DNA from: Adiantum capillus-veneris
Taxonomy: Eukaryota > Streptophyta > Polypodiopsida > Polypodiales > Pteridaceae
Length of the DNA: 64,000 nucleotides
Assembly: GCA_014529385.2 (NCBI GenBank)
Contig: CM043955.1
Span: 149,559,640-149,623,639, forward strand
Direction: 5' to 3'
The stretch's first letter is position 1. Every line of letters starts with the position of its first letter. The position numbers and the translations under genes are program-made. A model generated the notes under the pieces. The model was not told where the DNA came from and ran no database searches. It worked only from the letters and a program-made list of their open reading frames with translations. Positions 53,101 through 64,000 of this stretch are shown one piece after another.

Positions 53101-53259
53101 CTGCAGCTTGCAGACGGACACAAGGAAAAGCCCCTAGGACTGCTAGAAAAAGTAATTGTTACTTCTTGTGGCATTGAATATGAACACACTTTTGCTATTG
53201 TTAACTTTGGCAAGAAGAACAACTATGAAATCATTCTGGGAATACCATTCATGAGATAA
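50158..53259 (+). CDS. Element C gag and first retropepsin
   Basis: 1,033 codons are open. Residues 40-230 are the capsid domain (GFGLTLEDDAATWFDS, HNTVSQIYRFKQKENE). KWCEIERKWTNHTGEECYY is at about 277-295. The first zinc knuckle has lost one cysteine (C-HK-S), while the second, CLECGITHLIPDC, is intact. A lysine-rich stretch (550-600) and RWMTYPYAELEKQRLEMC follow. The retropepsin has LDSGAGVAIAT with D-S-G at residues 954-956 (53017) and ends at IILGIPFMR. A TAA at 53257-53259 replaces the Gln seen in A, and the frame continues afterwards. The annotated start is simply the first ATG after the upstream stop. Confidence 0.9.
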   Translation: MVNEGPQMPPLNTRIPIGVPRREPPGFPSRAVTREGLGESLVRLVDNRQVRPSQVQKWVNRKYSGDEDPRDHVAAFRRVIRAEEVSDFVTQFAGFGLTLEDDAATWFDSVEKWEFETLDELFEEFIEEFLPKGIAHNTVSQIYRFKQKENESVRKASLRLKRYVKLCPRAELPTQARLMLIFIQGMRHAGLQKDLHMIRRMTLNELIKEALYLVDNCEAYKEKDLKSLGDDTSSQHSVSQISESIAKPTTPIDQEKLIDDLVKRLIPLVRSDSGEPKWCEIERKWTNHTGEECYYSMENARERYVQPVPEAPTPPRYITGNAPRPVGVLRPQLVLGQQPPLPGARMPVDMRYMPMMEASNKPTLVPATMWYSNQSEYYPLEQQNVRKTHGVVRPVQPPPPGFQSKERRYEMDERTLQFIANSGLSRSKLAYIQEEMLKESPQPEIDCHKSRDNHLVKQCPHTEITEVNAYCLECGITHLIPDCPKNPNQIKKITTSVSGIVQLPSSSENENVVPVQVVTRAQAQKKADENPETKNTESDTSPKTDDGPKTDATSQKNKSKQNSWKSRKTRMKARREREQKSLAEKLTEAEEKIKQHEEKEAPSLTQMVKPLEEPYTDEKPRSASSGGSVLAEKVNETLDALLKAYDGRLKNNQTQEQRWMTYPYAELEKQRLEMCRKMIQTAQALLEPPVAKPEDMSRVMPKQVIPPNQELKEPNSSHEHRPNLKDPALEPRIVLNTTDNSSEGFHQAIPADCKEIDGIDELWKQAREANEADDLRRRVDKTGDERGVFLPPIEEFETGSQMNLDVRSCWGDKGSVQSMDSQPHSLRTLPCYMGEYETKSDVVAIPSQRLSPNKAIDSKGLVDILSTPVTCTIMLAELLRIRPNMWANVGKCLEKFGIKTPMTQIEESIKELEMPQLNTRLVPLNKVGEYYKGEDGNTTLPVEFNGEKTMAILDSGAGVAIATKEVWKKWGKPALRSTRMTLQLADGHKEKPLGLLEKVIVTSCGIEYEHTFAIVNFGKKNNYEIILGIPFMR

Positions 53260-54234
53260 TTGAAAATGGTCCAAGATTGGGGTTATGACCATATATACCT
53301 GAGACATATGGAAATTATAACAAAGGTAAACTTGAGGGACCATAACTATAGGGATGTGATGAGAACACCGGTTGAGGAGTTTGATTCCGCCACAGTTGCA
53401 GGATCAGAACTTCCAGCTTGGTTAGGTAAGCCTAAAGAACTGTGGATGTGTGGAGCTTCACAATGTGGTAGCTTGAAACATGAGGAATATATCCTAGAGC
53501 GGGCTATAGAGGATATGGACTATATCCTAGAACCATTTCCTGAAGAAGAGTTAGAGCCTTTTGGATGGGAACACATCTTGGCTGCTCTAGACGTGTGCGC
53601 CATGGAGGATGCTCCCACAACAAAGTTTTGTGATGAAAATGGCTATGATGTCGTTCTTTATTTTGCAGTGAGTGTAATCCAGGAAAACGAAGAGAACCAG
53701 ACATCAACAAGCTCTCGAAATAAGGAGCAACCAAAGAAATGTGGAGAATCAAAAGATGACGAAGACGACGAGTTCTATGACTCTGTAGAACACTTCGAGC
53801 TTCAAGAAGATCAACGACCCGGGAATCAATGTCATCGCTACATGAATAAAGTGCATCAAAAGTGGATTCCAAAGTCCTTAATGAAGACACAACCACCACA
53901 AGCATCCTCATACAGGGCTCCTAATAAGGATGCAAAGACTCAGCCAGGAGGAATACGACCAGAGCAACGAGCTAACAATGCTCTAATCAATGGGCTAGAA
54001 AAGTCCTCCAAGAAACTACCACCCACGAGCAAACAGACAGTAACTTTCCACTACCAGCCAAAAAATCAAGGGAAAGTACAAGAAGTCAACCTTGCTGAGG
54101 ATAGTAGCGATAGTGATGAATCTTACGACATCCCCTATCATCAACTCAGACCATCACTATCACCAACCCCTTCAACAACAACCATGACAGGTCAAAAGAA
54201 AAGGACAACAAGTCAAAGCCAAAAAGCTCAATAA
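53260..54234 (+). pseudogene. Element C post-protease linker and start of WxPK tail
   Basis: The same frame as gag continues past the TAA: LKMVQDWGYDHIYLRHME, then WLGKPKELWMCGASQCGSLKHEE, the acidic linker, and HQKWIPKSLMK. In A the linker leads into RT, whereas here it runs into WxPK sequence and the frame ends at 54234. A deletion removing at least RT to integrase is the simplest explanation, near 53840. Confidence 0.85.
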
Positions 54235-54736
54235 ATCTGGATACCAAAAGGCCAGATCAGCCAAAAACAGATATGGATCAAGAAGACAAAGATCTCTAAT
54301 GACAAATCACAAGATCTAACACCAAAACAAAAAAAGGAAAGCGTGCACGAATGGGTAAGAATATCACAAAGTCGCAAGCTTTCACAACTCAGGTTTGGGC
54401 TCCAAAGAAGTTGATTCATGCACAAAAAAATCAAGAATTCATTTGGATTCCAAAAAAACCAGAGTATCAACTTTCAAAGCCTGAATCCCGTCACCAACCA
54501 AGCGTACAAGGGCTGAAGCAAAGACCATTGTCGACTCACACAACAAAAATGTGGATCCCAAAGAAGTCTCTTCAAACACAAACGAAGCATTCGCAAGTAT
54601 GGGTTCCCAAACGAGCGTCAGCAACAAAACAGCCGATAATCACAAAGAAATGGATCCCAAAGAAGATCAACAAAACTATTGTCAGTGCATCGCAGCTTGA
54701 ATTCTTACAATTCTTCCTACGATTACAGTACAGTTA
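54235..54736 (+). pseudogene. Element C WxPK repeat tail (out of frame)
   Basis: Repeats continue in changing frames: IWIPKGQ, TQVWAPKKLIH, EFIWIPKKPEY, KMWIPKKSLQ, QVWVPKRAS and KKWIPKKINK. The frame at 54351-54737 carries most of them. The number of repeats exceeds that in A, so the tail expands and contracts. Confidence 0.78.
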
Positions 54737-54994
54737 GAAGAGAGCAAGTCGCTTCAATCAAGCAACGATATAGGATCTTCAGAGACCATTACATTGCTTA
54801 GAATAGGAAGCCTCGCCAACAAATGCCAATAAGCAAATTGCTTATACCCACATCTTGCACAACATAAATCTTTTCCATGCATTGACTGTGTATGCATAAT
54901 AGGGCTACATTACAAGGCCTGCATAGGCACAACTTTTTGCCCAAGCACAACACATACCCTTTGCGATACCCTGTCGTAAAGGATGACTCCAAAT

Positions 54995-55008
54995 AGGAAG
55001 GGGGGAGG
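54995..55008 (+). other. Internal polypurine tract of element C
   Basis: AGGAAGGGGGGAGG follows the tail, preceded by GTCGTAAAGGATGACTCC, the same context as after A pol and B pol. Confidence 0.7.
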
Positions 55009-56390
55009 CATTCTGAATGCGGACCTAACATTATGACTATTAAAGGGAAATGTTTTGTGAGATGCATTGAATTTTTGCGTTTTATTGTGATAAATTTTTG
55101 ACGAAATTTAGAGTATATGCCCTCATAGTAGAGTTAAAGAGGAGTATGGGGACAAAATCCATATATGAGCCCCTAGGGACATGTGTATAGTGTACATAGC
55201 ATTTAGATTTCTATTTGAATGATTTTTCTTTTGTTAAGTTTTAAGATTTTCTTTGTTTATTATTAAAATAAAAAGCAAAAAAATCCATAATCCACATGAA
55301 GAATAGACTGACGAGACGCCTGAGCACTACAAAGAGAAGAAGGTACAGGAAAACGATGAAACTTCACGAAGTATGTCTCAGCATCCACTACAATAGCCGA
55401 AGAACTTGTCACAAAGCAGTGTCAACATGCAACCGACAAGTCATACAAGTCAGAGTTGAGTAGCCACGCCACAAAATGAGTGAGGTGTGAGTCCCAAAGC
55501 TTCAAGTAATATTCTCTGTGGTCTAAGCGTCTTAGCTATTCTAGGTACTACTCAAGCTGGAAGAGTTGAGCATATTTACGTTGTGTCGCTCATGCTGGTA
55601 TAGGTGAGCAAAAGAGTCGAAGTCTAAGTACTTAAGTCTGGTGAAGTGAAGGAGAAGGTCCAAAAGACACTCACGTACTGAGCACAGTGAGATACGAGTG
55701 GAGAAACTTCTACATCGAAAACCCTTCTTGGAAAGGTGGAAGCTATTGAGACATCTTTTGATGTCACATGTGCTACATTTATTCCTCGAAACACCCATCA
55801 TCTCCTTCTTTCACATTGCATGCTTTTGTTGACAAATTTCTCATATGCATATAGAGTGTCCCATAATTGGCACTTGCATCAGGCACTCTTTCCGTGTTTC
55901 ACCCAAGCACTCACCTTTCATGAACATGTACTTCACGTTCAACTACTCGACTCCAATAAGAGCGTATACCAAAGGCATTTTTTTTTCCCACCGGGGTTTT
56001 TTCCCTTTGGTCATCGAGGTTTTAGACCCTAATCTAAAGACACCTATCACCATCCTCTTGTACATATTCCTTCTACATCAACAATAAGGAAATGCTACTC
56101 AAATCAATTGACAAATGAATTGGAGCACCAATTTCAGATCATAGCATACTTCTCCTCAATGGCAAGTCGAAGAATGGCCTACAATGACAAAGCTGCAGAC
56201 AAAACTAACAACATGATTGCACAGGAACAAAGAAGTCCCCAATGAAGAAGAGCAGACATAAAAGAAATTGTAGGATCTCAAAAGATGAATGGTTACAATG
56301 ATAGACGTCCGCTCTAATGGATCATAGTTCTTGTTGTGGTTCGACAAAGATACAAGCAGTGCAACAGATGAAGCCAAAACAACAGCAAAG
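55009..56390 (+). other. Element C 3' non-coding region
   Basis: I recognise no gene. 55190-55290 is AT-rich like the regions after pol in A and B. 55975-56035 has T/C-run blocks (TTTTTTTTTCCCACCGGGG, then TTTTTTCCC) reminiscent of the copia LTR at 34560-34600, possibly a copia remnant, but the rest of an LTR is not evident. No palindrome array is present and there is no equivalent of the A 3' ORF. Confidence 0.5.
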
Positions 56391-56421
56391 TGTTGACCGT
56401 TGGGTCAACATCACAACATAA
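56391..56421 (+). repeat. Displaced 31-bp copy of the element C LTR start
   Basis: The bases repeat the first 31 bases of the C LTR with two mismatches (TGTTGACCGTTGGGTCAACA, then TCACAACATAA). It lies 446 bp before the real 3' LTR and directly abuts the captured helicase sequence. Confidence 0.88.
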
Positions 56422-56423
56422 AT

Positions 56424-56793
56424 CATACAAAGTTGTCATTGCCTCACAAGATCAGAAAGCCAATCACTCAATTCTACAGATTGTAGAAGTTGTTTCTGAG
56501 AATCACAAATACTCTGAATTCACAGATTTGCTGGAGCAAGTGATGGATGGAGCTTTCTCTATCCATGATGATAAGAGTCAAGTTAAACAACATTGGGTTC
56601 TTTTGAATTTAGATCTGGCAGTAGACCTATAATGACAGAAACAGATGTTGCAGCTCGGAGCGTGGATGTGAAAGACATAAAGTTCGTCATCAATTATGAT
56701 TTTCCTGAATCATGTGAAGACTATGTACATCGGATTGGACGAACAAGACAAGCTACTGCAAAGGATATAGTCTATACTTTCTTTACAGCAACA
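56424..56793 (+). pseudogene. Captured DEAD-box RNA helicase fragment (DDX5/RH20-type)
   Basis: The first frame has IVEVVSENHKYSEF, LLEQVMDGA, and then [16 protein letters not shown]. After a frameshift near 56590 comes [38 protein letters not shown] and YTFFTA. These are the linker and helicase domain 2 with motifs V and VI of plant p68-type DEAD-box helicases. Compared with the family, about 25-30 residues between 'MDG' and the 'SIH' motif are missing, as from exon loss. The glycine of the usual 'ARGLDV' is replaced and the end of motif VI is altered. No intron is visible across this span. It is a non-functional captured piece of a host gene. Confidence 0.88.
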
Positions 56794-56831
56794 AAACGAC
56801 AGCCAACACCACATCGCCATCGACAATCAGG

Positions 56832-56867
56832 TCATGTCGGGGACGACATGAACGCGGAAGGGAGGAA
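56832..56867 (+). other. Conserved hairpin and 3' polypurine tract of element C
   Basis: TCATGTC (56832-56838) and GACATGA (56845-56851) form a stem, followed by GGAAGGGAGGAA (56856-56867) ending at the LTR TG. The same layout occurs in A and A'. Confidence 0.85.
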
Positions 56868-57825
56868 TGTTGACCGCTGGGTCAACAACACAACATAACT
56901 CAAGTTTCGTACCAAAGTCTTATCTTTTGCGAGTTATGAAATGCTGCGGATTATGGATATAAACATCATTTGTAATGAGTAGTTATTCTAGTTTCAGAAG
57001 CCGGGGTCCAATGGCACTTCCAGATTGTAAATACAAAGCCATTTGACCCTTTCAACCCCATTTTTGGTTAAACCTAAGGTAGCCTTAGTATATAAGGTAC
57101 CTAGGTCATTTTGTAAAGAAGACTTTTATCATAATCAAGTTTTAGCGCTGCCGTCTACTCTGTGTGAGAGAGAAAGAGAGTGAGCGTGAGCTTCATCCTC
57201 TTGCTACGCCCGGCTCGCTCAACACATTGGAGATCCGACTGCACCATTGCGGTAGGCTCGAGGAGAGCTACGCGACAACGCCAAGCATTCCCTGCGAGAC
57301 GAAGCGCACACGCCGATGCATCTACGAGCTAATTGTGGTCGTAAGTGTATCAAACGATGTCTGTTTTCTGCGTGCTAGTAGTCTATAGAATCGTGGCGAC
57401 ATAAGCTACGCATAGGTACTCATAAATTTCAATTTCAAGCACTTTCAAAATTCGGCTCTGTCATCCTACGCGTTTTCCGCATATGGGTTTTGAGTGAGGG
57501 TTTTGAGTGTAAAAGCTTAGGGACAGGTGTATCCTAGTGAGGGGATGGTGTTCCTTAAGTTTCGTACGAATCTGGCATGATTAGGTGAGTTACCTTCCGC
57601 ATGTGTGTATGTGGCTAGGTGGTGTAGTTGAGGGCAGTGAGGTTCTTGATTGTGGTTTAGTTGGCCTTCCAGAGTGTTGTATGTGTAGGATGGTCTCAAC
57701 CTGACAAGCTTAAGAGATTTCCTCTGTGTGCCTATCGTGTCATCTGTGTTCTTGATTGACATTATGTTGATCTAGGTAGTGTTTGCATGCACTTCATGGG
57801 TGTGTGCGTAGCTTCCCGTCCAACA
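56868..57825 (+). mobile_element. Element C 3' LTR
   Basis: 958 bp, from TGTTGACCGC to GTCCAACA, followed by the ACAAG repeat. It differs from the 5' LTR at roughly 25 positions, several clustered near the half-site flank. Confidence 0.95.
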
Positions 57826-57830
57826 ACAAG

Positions 57831-58307
57831 CTCCTCAGGTTTTGCCATGCTCTCGAGCTTTTGATTTTTCCAGCATCTCTTGAGTAATTCTTGCCAGATT
57901 TTGATAAGCTTTGAGCTTAGTTGCTTCCATATATGGAGAAGGATAGTTTTTCCATTTGTTTTCCACGTTTTAGCATGCTTTAAGTCCCGCTTGGTAAGCT
58001 TCTAAGGCTGCATTAATTGGCTCAAAAATTTTGTCTACCAAAATTGATCCTCTTCATTTCACTTCCAGTTTCTTTTATTTTTTCTTCGAATAGTTTCTTA
58101 GCTTTCTCCTTGATTTCCGCCCTTTGTTTTTGTTTTCTCATCTCATACCTTTTGCTTCTGCTTCTTTTGGTCTTTTGAGAGGAACTTTTAGTATTCTTTG
58201 AATCATCAGAGGAGTTATGTTTCTTTTTCTTAGCTTGGGCTCTGGTGATTACCTTGATTGGAACACTAGGTTTACTCTCAGATGAGCTACGGTATCACTT
58301 GGACTAT
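57831..58307 (-). pseudogene. Element B gag, basic and RWMTYP-like region
   Basis: On the minus strand YRSSSESKPSVPIKVITRAQAKK aligns with the A gag segment leading into its lysine-rich region. Further on, ILVDKIFEPINAALEAYQ and NYPSPYMEATKLKAYQN match the A block DKVHEPLDALMKAYE to RWMTYPNAELEKQR. The frame carries stops. It joins 46426 across element C and 59939 across the gypsy2 stump. Confidence 0.82.
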
Positions 58308-59938
58308 TGTAATGGAATTAGCCTATTCAACTTGAGAATAGCGGAAATTAATGAGAATACTTTCGAGAAATAACTTTGTGAGCATAGCGGGTAGACATAA
58401 TTGAAGATAGCAACATAATCATAGCAATTAGTTAACTTGGCATGAACAATACTTTTGCAAGAGAGAGAATTTAGAGAACATGACAACAGTTGAGGACTGG
58501 ATTTATGTGGAGCCGGTCCCCCCTCCAATAGGCATTTGTATTATGATTTCTCCCATTAAGAGAGACTTGTTACAATACATTCTTTGTGTTCCTTGTGACC
58601 TAGGTGATGCAATGAAGATGGAAAGCTTCATGCATCACAATCATAGCATAACATGAACTTGAAGAAAGCTTTAATTGTCCCAAGCCTCAGTCCCAAGACC
58701 TCAAACACCTTCGAAGGTGGAGAGAGCTAGCAGGGAATGAGGGTAGGGAAGAGGAAGAAGAAACATTTCATAGGAGAAAGAACTAGTTCCTCACTTATCA
58801 TACTCTTGTTGCTAGCATACATAATAGCATAGTAATGAAGAAGAAGGAGATGAAAAGCTCAAGCATTGAAGCATGGCTCTTGGTTGGATTTGCACTCCAT
58901 AGCCAAGAGTGTTGGTGTAGGCTCTCAACCTCTACTTGCTTGGAGAGGGAGCTCTTGCACTTTGCATAGCACACAATGCCAGTGATTGTGAGAGTGTGTG
59001 GGTGAGTATACCCCTCAAGCAAGCCCCTAGCTAGCTTGGGTCGACCCCCCCTTGTAGCTCATGCTTGAAGCTCATTGGGCCCTCCCAGGCCTAGCCAATC
59101 ATGAGCAGGAGGCATTACAAGCAGCAGGGGTAGCCTTGAGACAAGTGTCTCCCTTTCCTTTTTGAGAGAGAGGGCTAGATAAATGCTAAAACAATTAGAT
59201 AATTCATGTAATTTATCATTGGACCCCTTTTTAAGCTTAGCCAATAGGCTTTAAGCAACACATGAAGGTAACATGGGTAGGGGCCTGACATGTGTCCTTG
59301 CTGCCTCTTCAAGTTGGGGCTTCCCTTGTGTGTGTGAGTGGGTGTTCTCTCTATAGCCCCTAGGAAAAGGGCTCGCCCCCCCTCTTGTAGGAATGCTTTT
59401 GACTTTAGGTGATCAAGCACCTTACTCACCAAGCATGACAAAGCACTTGAACTAGGGGGTGTTCCCACAAGCATCTCAGGCAAGCTTCTTAAGGCACCTC
59501 AAGTACCTTAATCATGCAGCAAGTCAAGCACCTCAAGCATGGAGCCAGTCAAGGACCTCAAGCATCTTAATCAAGCACCTCAAGCATGACAAACACCTCA
59601 AGCACGACAAGCACCTCAAGCAGGACAAGCACCTCGAGCTTGGGCCGGGTTCCCACCTCAAGCTCAGCCCTAGCTTACCTAAGGTCAAAGGACTTTTACA
59701 CACATTTATTGGAGGTCTTCAATGAAGCTAACCCTAAGGTCTTATGCTCCATTGGTTAGCCTTGCTCTTTGATAGACCATCTCCCTTTTGGGCCCCTTTA
59801 CCATTGGCCCCGTGTTGAGATAGATCTATAAGCACATATCTATATCTTAACACTTGTTCCCGTTTATTCTCCCACATTAAGTGATCAATTTAATATGAGA
59901 AAATCATTTGGGTTGGTTAGATATTGGATTTTATGACA
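58308..59938 (-). mobile_element. gypsy2 3' stump inserted in B gag
   Basis: 59852-58308 is a 1,545-bp gypsy2 LTR on the minus strand, with the TGCTTGAGGT minisatellite (59465-59665) and TGTTAAG/TTACA ends. About 86 bp of gypsy2 3' internal sequence precede it (59853-59938). The rest of the element is gone. It is more diverged from the two gypsy2 LTRs at 24 and 31 kb than they are from each other. Confidence 0.9.
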
Positions 59939-60414
59939 ACTACGTTCACTATTGTTTTACCCTTGTTTAAAGGATTTTTTGGACAATCTTCAGGGAAGTG
60001 TCCTCCCTTTTTGAAACATTGCATACAAAAATCTTCAACTGGCTTAATGTTCTTGTCAGGCACTGGACATTCATTTTTCTAATGATCATCTGCAGCACAG
60101 TTATGACAGTTTCCAGTTCTTAGCTTAATCATGGGTCTTACCATCGGAGATCTGGGATGTGAATTATGTCAATCCCCTTCTACCATTACTGTAGATAGAC
60201 TAGGCTCAGCATAGGGTGTAACAGGTACTAGTGCTTATTCATCTATGACTCCCTCTGAATGCATGTACTTTACACATACTGCATTATGTCCAGGATATGG
60301 AGGTTGTTGACCCAACACAGGTTGAGGTCTTTCCATAGCCATCGGCAGTCTTTGAGTTGGGACCATATTAGGTTGATATTTGTACATGGGTTGTCCTGGT
60401 GGCCTCATAAGCAC
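59939..60414 (-). pseudogene. Element B gag zinc knuckles
   Basis: On the minus strand, near 60115-60075, C-HN-C-AADD-H-x4-C is followed by CMQCFKKGGHFPEDC and PKNP. These are the two zinc knuckles seen in A, the first with a TAG after its His. The stretch 60170-60410 corresponds to the proline-rich linker of A and C gag (a 'RP-G' style region) with no clear motif. The frame is interrupted. Confidence 0.8.
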
Positions 60415-60885
60415 CTATTGAACATTCCCATCATACTTCGATTGGTAATAACACTCATTGGTCTCATGGTTGGTCCATTTACCTTCGATTTCACACCATT
60501 TTTGTGGCCTAATTGGTTGTCCATGTTGAGGTATCCCTTTCCTTGGTCCCCTCATAGGTGTTTTTTGCATGTTATTCATCATGTCATTCATCCTTTTGAG
60601 CATGTCTTCTATGGTTATAAGCAGAGCTGCAGCAGTCGTTCCCACTTGTGTTGGTTTGGTGGATGTTGTTTTCTTGCTTTGATTATGGACATCTTCTTCA
60701 TTGAAAATATCACAATTGTCTCCTAAGTCAATAGCATCTGACACACACTCTTCTAGGGTCATATGTTTCTTGCTCTACAATATAGCATGAAGTTATTTGT
60801 TTAGCAATCCCTTTAGAAACAATGATAGTAGTCTTTCTTCTGCAGGTATCTCTAGTTCTGGGCATCTTGCAATGGTTTGACACGT
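60415..60885 (-). pseudogene. Element B gag capsid end and WC-H-C motif
   Basis: The open piece 60762-60415 has MTLEECVSDAIDLGDNCDIF, the end of the capsid domain, and KWCEIEGKWTNHETNECYYQ. In another frame 60885-60770 reads CPELEIPAEERLLSLFLKGL, the preceding capsid helix region. Most of the N-terminal half of the capsid is deleted compared with A and C. Confidence 0.82.
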
Positions 60886-61689
60886 CTATTTGTTCAACTC
60901 CCGGTCTCCTGGCAGTTGGTCATGTTCCGAGTCCTTCAAACCAGTCTTTTGGAAACAGTGACTCATGTAGCCCAAGACTGGCATTAGTGTCACTCGGTTT
61001 TCTTTGTGATGAGCTATTTTTGGTTTTTTAACATTACTCTCAAAAGATCTCTTGTGGAGTTCATCTCTTGGAATAGTTTCTGGTCCTTGGCCCAATATCC
61101 AATCCCTTATGGAGTACCCTTGGTATTTGGTTTGTTCCACCTCTTCACGACTCGTCGTTACAAATTTATTGTTATAACAATCCCTAAATAGGTAGGTTGG
61201 TAGATCTGATGAATCCTTGTCTTTGATTTTGAAGATATAGATGATCTTCATGGGTCTTAATTGTCCTGATTTGGCATGAGAAGTCCATTGAAGATCTTTG
61301 ACGTTTCTATCCTCCCAACAATAGACGCCAATCCTAGGATTATCCGTGCTAAGCCGTTTCAGATGCTTCAAATCAACTTGATCGTATCCCTCAAATTCTA
61401 AAGTTGGTTGTCCTTCTTTTGTTGCCATATCTGTAATTATGGTATGTACTTCTAACCCCCATTTTTTTATCACATCAGGATTTTCAACTTGTAAATACTA
61501 AGTTCCATTTTTATCCATGTACATTTTTCCTTGTTTGTTCGCCCAGATTTCCTCTTCAAACTCTATGTCATGGTCGTCAATGCGAATAGCATACTCTTCA
61601 TTAGAATCTAGGTAAATATGAGCTCCATGGCAATTAGTCTTATAAAAGGTGAGTATGTGCTTATAATTGTGCGCTCCTTGCCGCACTGT

Positions 61690-61690
<1 letters not shown>
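60886..61690 (-). pseudogene. Element B gag N-terminal part
   Basis: From about 61690 down, the minus strand reads EEYAIRIDDHDIEFEEEIW, then a stop at 61498-61500. It then continues VIKKWGLEV, GYDQVDLKHL, and the YIFKIKDKDSS block, aligning with the A gag N-terminus (MYFVVLNPNIVDKWGL, LYVFTYTEGS). Upstream of 61690 the sequence switches directly to repeat X, so any leader and primer site of B are missing here. Confidence 0.82.
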
Positions 61691-62541
<851 letters not shown>

Positions 62542-62542
62542 C

Positions 62543-63570
<1,028 letters not shown>

Positions 63571-63619
63571 CCCCCCCCCTCCGCGTTCATGTCGTCCCTG
63601 ACATGAACTTTATGCTTGG

Positions 63620-64000
63620 TCAATAAAGTCCTGTCGTCTTGCGCATCTGCAAATGTGATTCGTATCGCAGGTTGCCGATGGTCAAGGTTGGGCCGAATAT
63701 TTTGCTTTCGTGGGTGAAAAAGCCGGTGTAGAAAGCTTCTTCGAATGTTTGCATGTGGAAGCTAGGCAAAAACATAATCCTCTGGTATAGGAGGTGCAAC
63801 ACTTTTGGAGAAGGCTGCAATGAAAGGTCATACATCATATCAGTCACTGTGTCGGCCGTCAATAGTACACTCGAGGTCGTGGCTTTATCGCGAACACTTC
63901 AATGCAAGCTAAGAGAGTCCTGCAAATTTTCTTGAGCATCTGACACGAAAGGTCAGAAGAGCCAGTAAAGAGCTTGATGGTGCCCGTTAGGGTTTTCACC
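63620..64000 (-). pseudogene. Element A' extra 3' ORF, C-terminal end (partial)
   Basis: The minus-strand frame to the TGA at 63620-63622 reads TVTDMMYDLSLQPSPKVLHL to LRYESHLQM and is nearly identical to the end of the A 3' ORF (22560-22788). Upstream of 63862 the match continues to the window edge, where small differences break the frame near 63880. Conservation between two insertions supports a real protein. Confidence 0.8.

Larger units (their letters stand above)
46427..57825 (+). mobile_element. Element C: gag-only (TR-GAG-like) gypsy retrotransposon, 11.4 kb
   Basis: Two 958-bp LTRs, an ACAAG target duplication, an Asp-type primer site, a long palindromic leader, a gag-protease frame, a WxPK tail and a 3' region with captured host sequence. 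RT, RNase H, integrase and the second protease are all absent, so it cannot transpose alone. The LTRs differ at roughly 25 sites (about 2.6%), older than A. Its similarity to A in gag, leader and termini suggests an A-like partner could mobilise it. Confidence 0.95.

Noticed and set aside
55975..56040. A solo copia LTR in the element C 3' region
   Set aside because: Only the T/C-run block looks LTR-like; TG/CA ends, a TATA box and target repeats could not be placed.
56424..56793. A functional host DEAD-box helicase gene
   Set aside because: Only a frameshifted part of helicase domain 2 is present, motifs I to III are missing, and it sits inside a retrotransposon just before the 3' LTR.

Overview
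This window is non-genic nuclear DNA, almost certainly from a land plant with a large, repeat-rich genome. The evidence is wall-to-wall LTR retrotransposons of plant type: Ty1/copia and Ty3/gypsy chromoviruses primed by the initiator-Met tRNA, and giant gypsy elements whose primer-binding site TGGCGCCG(C/T)TGCCGGGGA is the Asp-tRNA type used by plant Tat/Athila-like elements. I see no intact host gene, tRNA or rRNA. The only host-derived coding sequence is a DEAD-box RNA helicase fragment carried inside a retrotransposon. The species cannot be named from the sequence.

Layout: 1-2475, 3' end of a chromovirus on the minus strand, whose LTR region holds a 152-bp tandem array. 2580-3373, LTR-like repeat X. 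3374-4106, 3' stump of a copia element. 4107-4444, leader-like scrap with one palindrome. 4445-33148, a chromovirus (called gypsy2) arranged as internal-LTR-internal-LTR, whose first copy is split by an 18.3-kb element A (5481-23780, TSD TACTA). 33149-34512 and 39576-62541, a decayed A-like element B on the minus strand, interrupted by a copia element (34513-39575, TSD GTTTC), by element C (46427-57825, TSD ACAAG) and by a gypsy2 LTR stump (58308-59938). X occurs again, inverted, at 61690-62541. 62543-64000 is the 3' end of a second A-family element (A').

Elements A, B and C form one superfamily. The gag has a W-C-x5-W-x2-H-x4-C motif and two zinc knuckles, followed by a retropepsin. In A and B pol follows, with RT, RNase H, a tandemly duplicated integrase zinc-finger module and the integrase core. 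After the integrase A and B carry a second retropepsin-like domain and a tail of W-x-P-K repeats. A polypurine tract lies just after the pol/tail region in all three. A also has a further 3' ORF. C has lost all enzyme domains except the first protease, so it would depend on a relative in trans.

The most striking signal is a family of 22-bp perfect palindromes, reiterated at quantised distances (about 125 bp or about 284 bp). They lie in the leaders of A and C, in a second array before A's 3' ORF, and at 283-bp spacing in B. Each family has its own palindrome sequence, differing by symmetric changes that keep the dyad. The LTRs of A and C carry a half-site with the matching family-specific base. 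I know of no described retrotransposon system with these properties.
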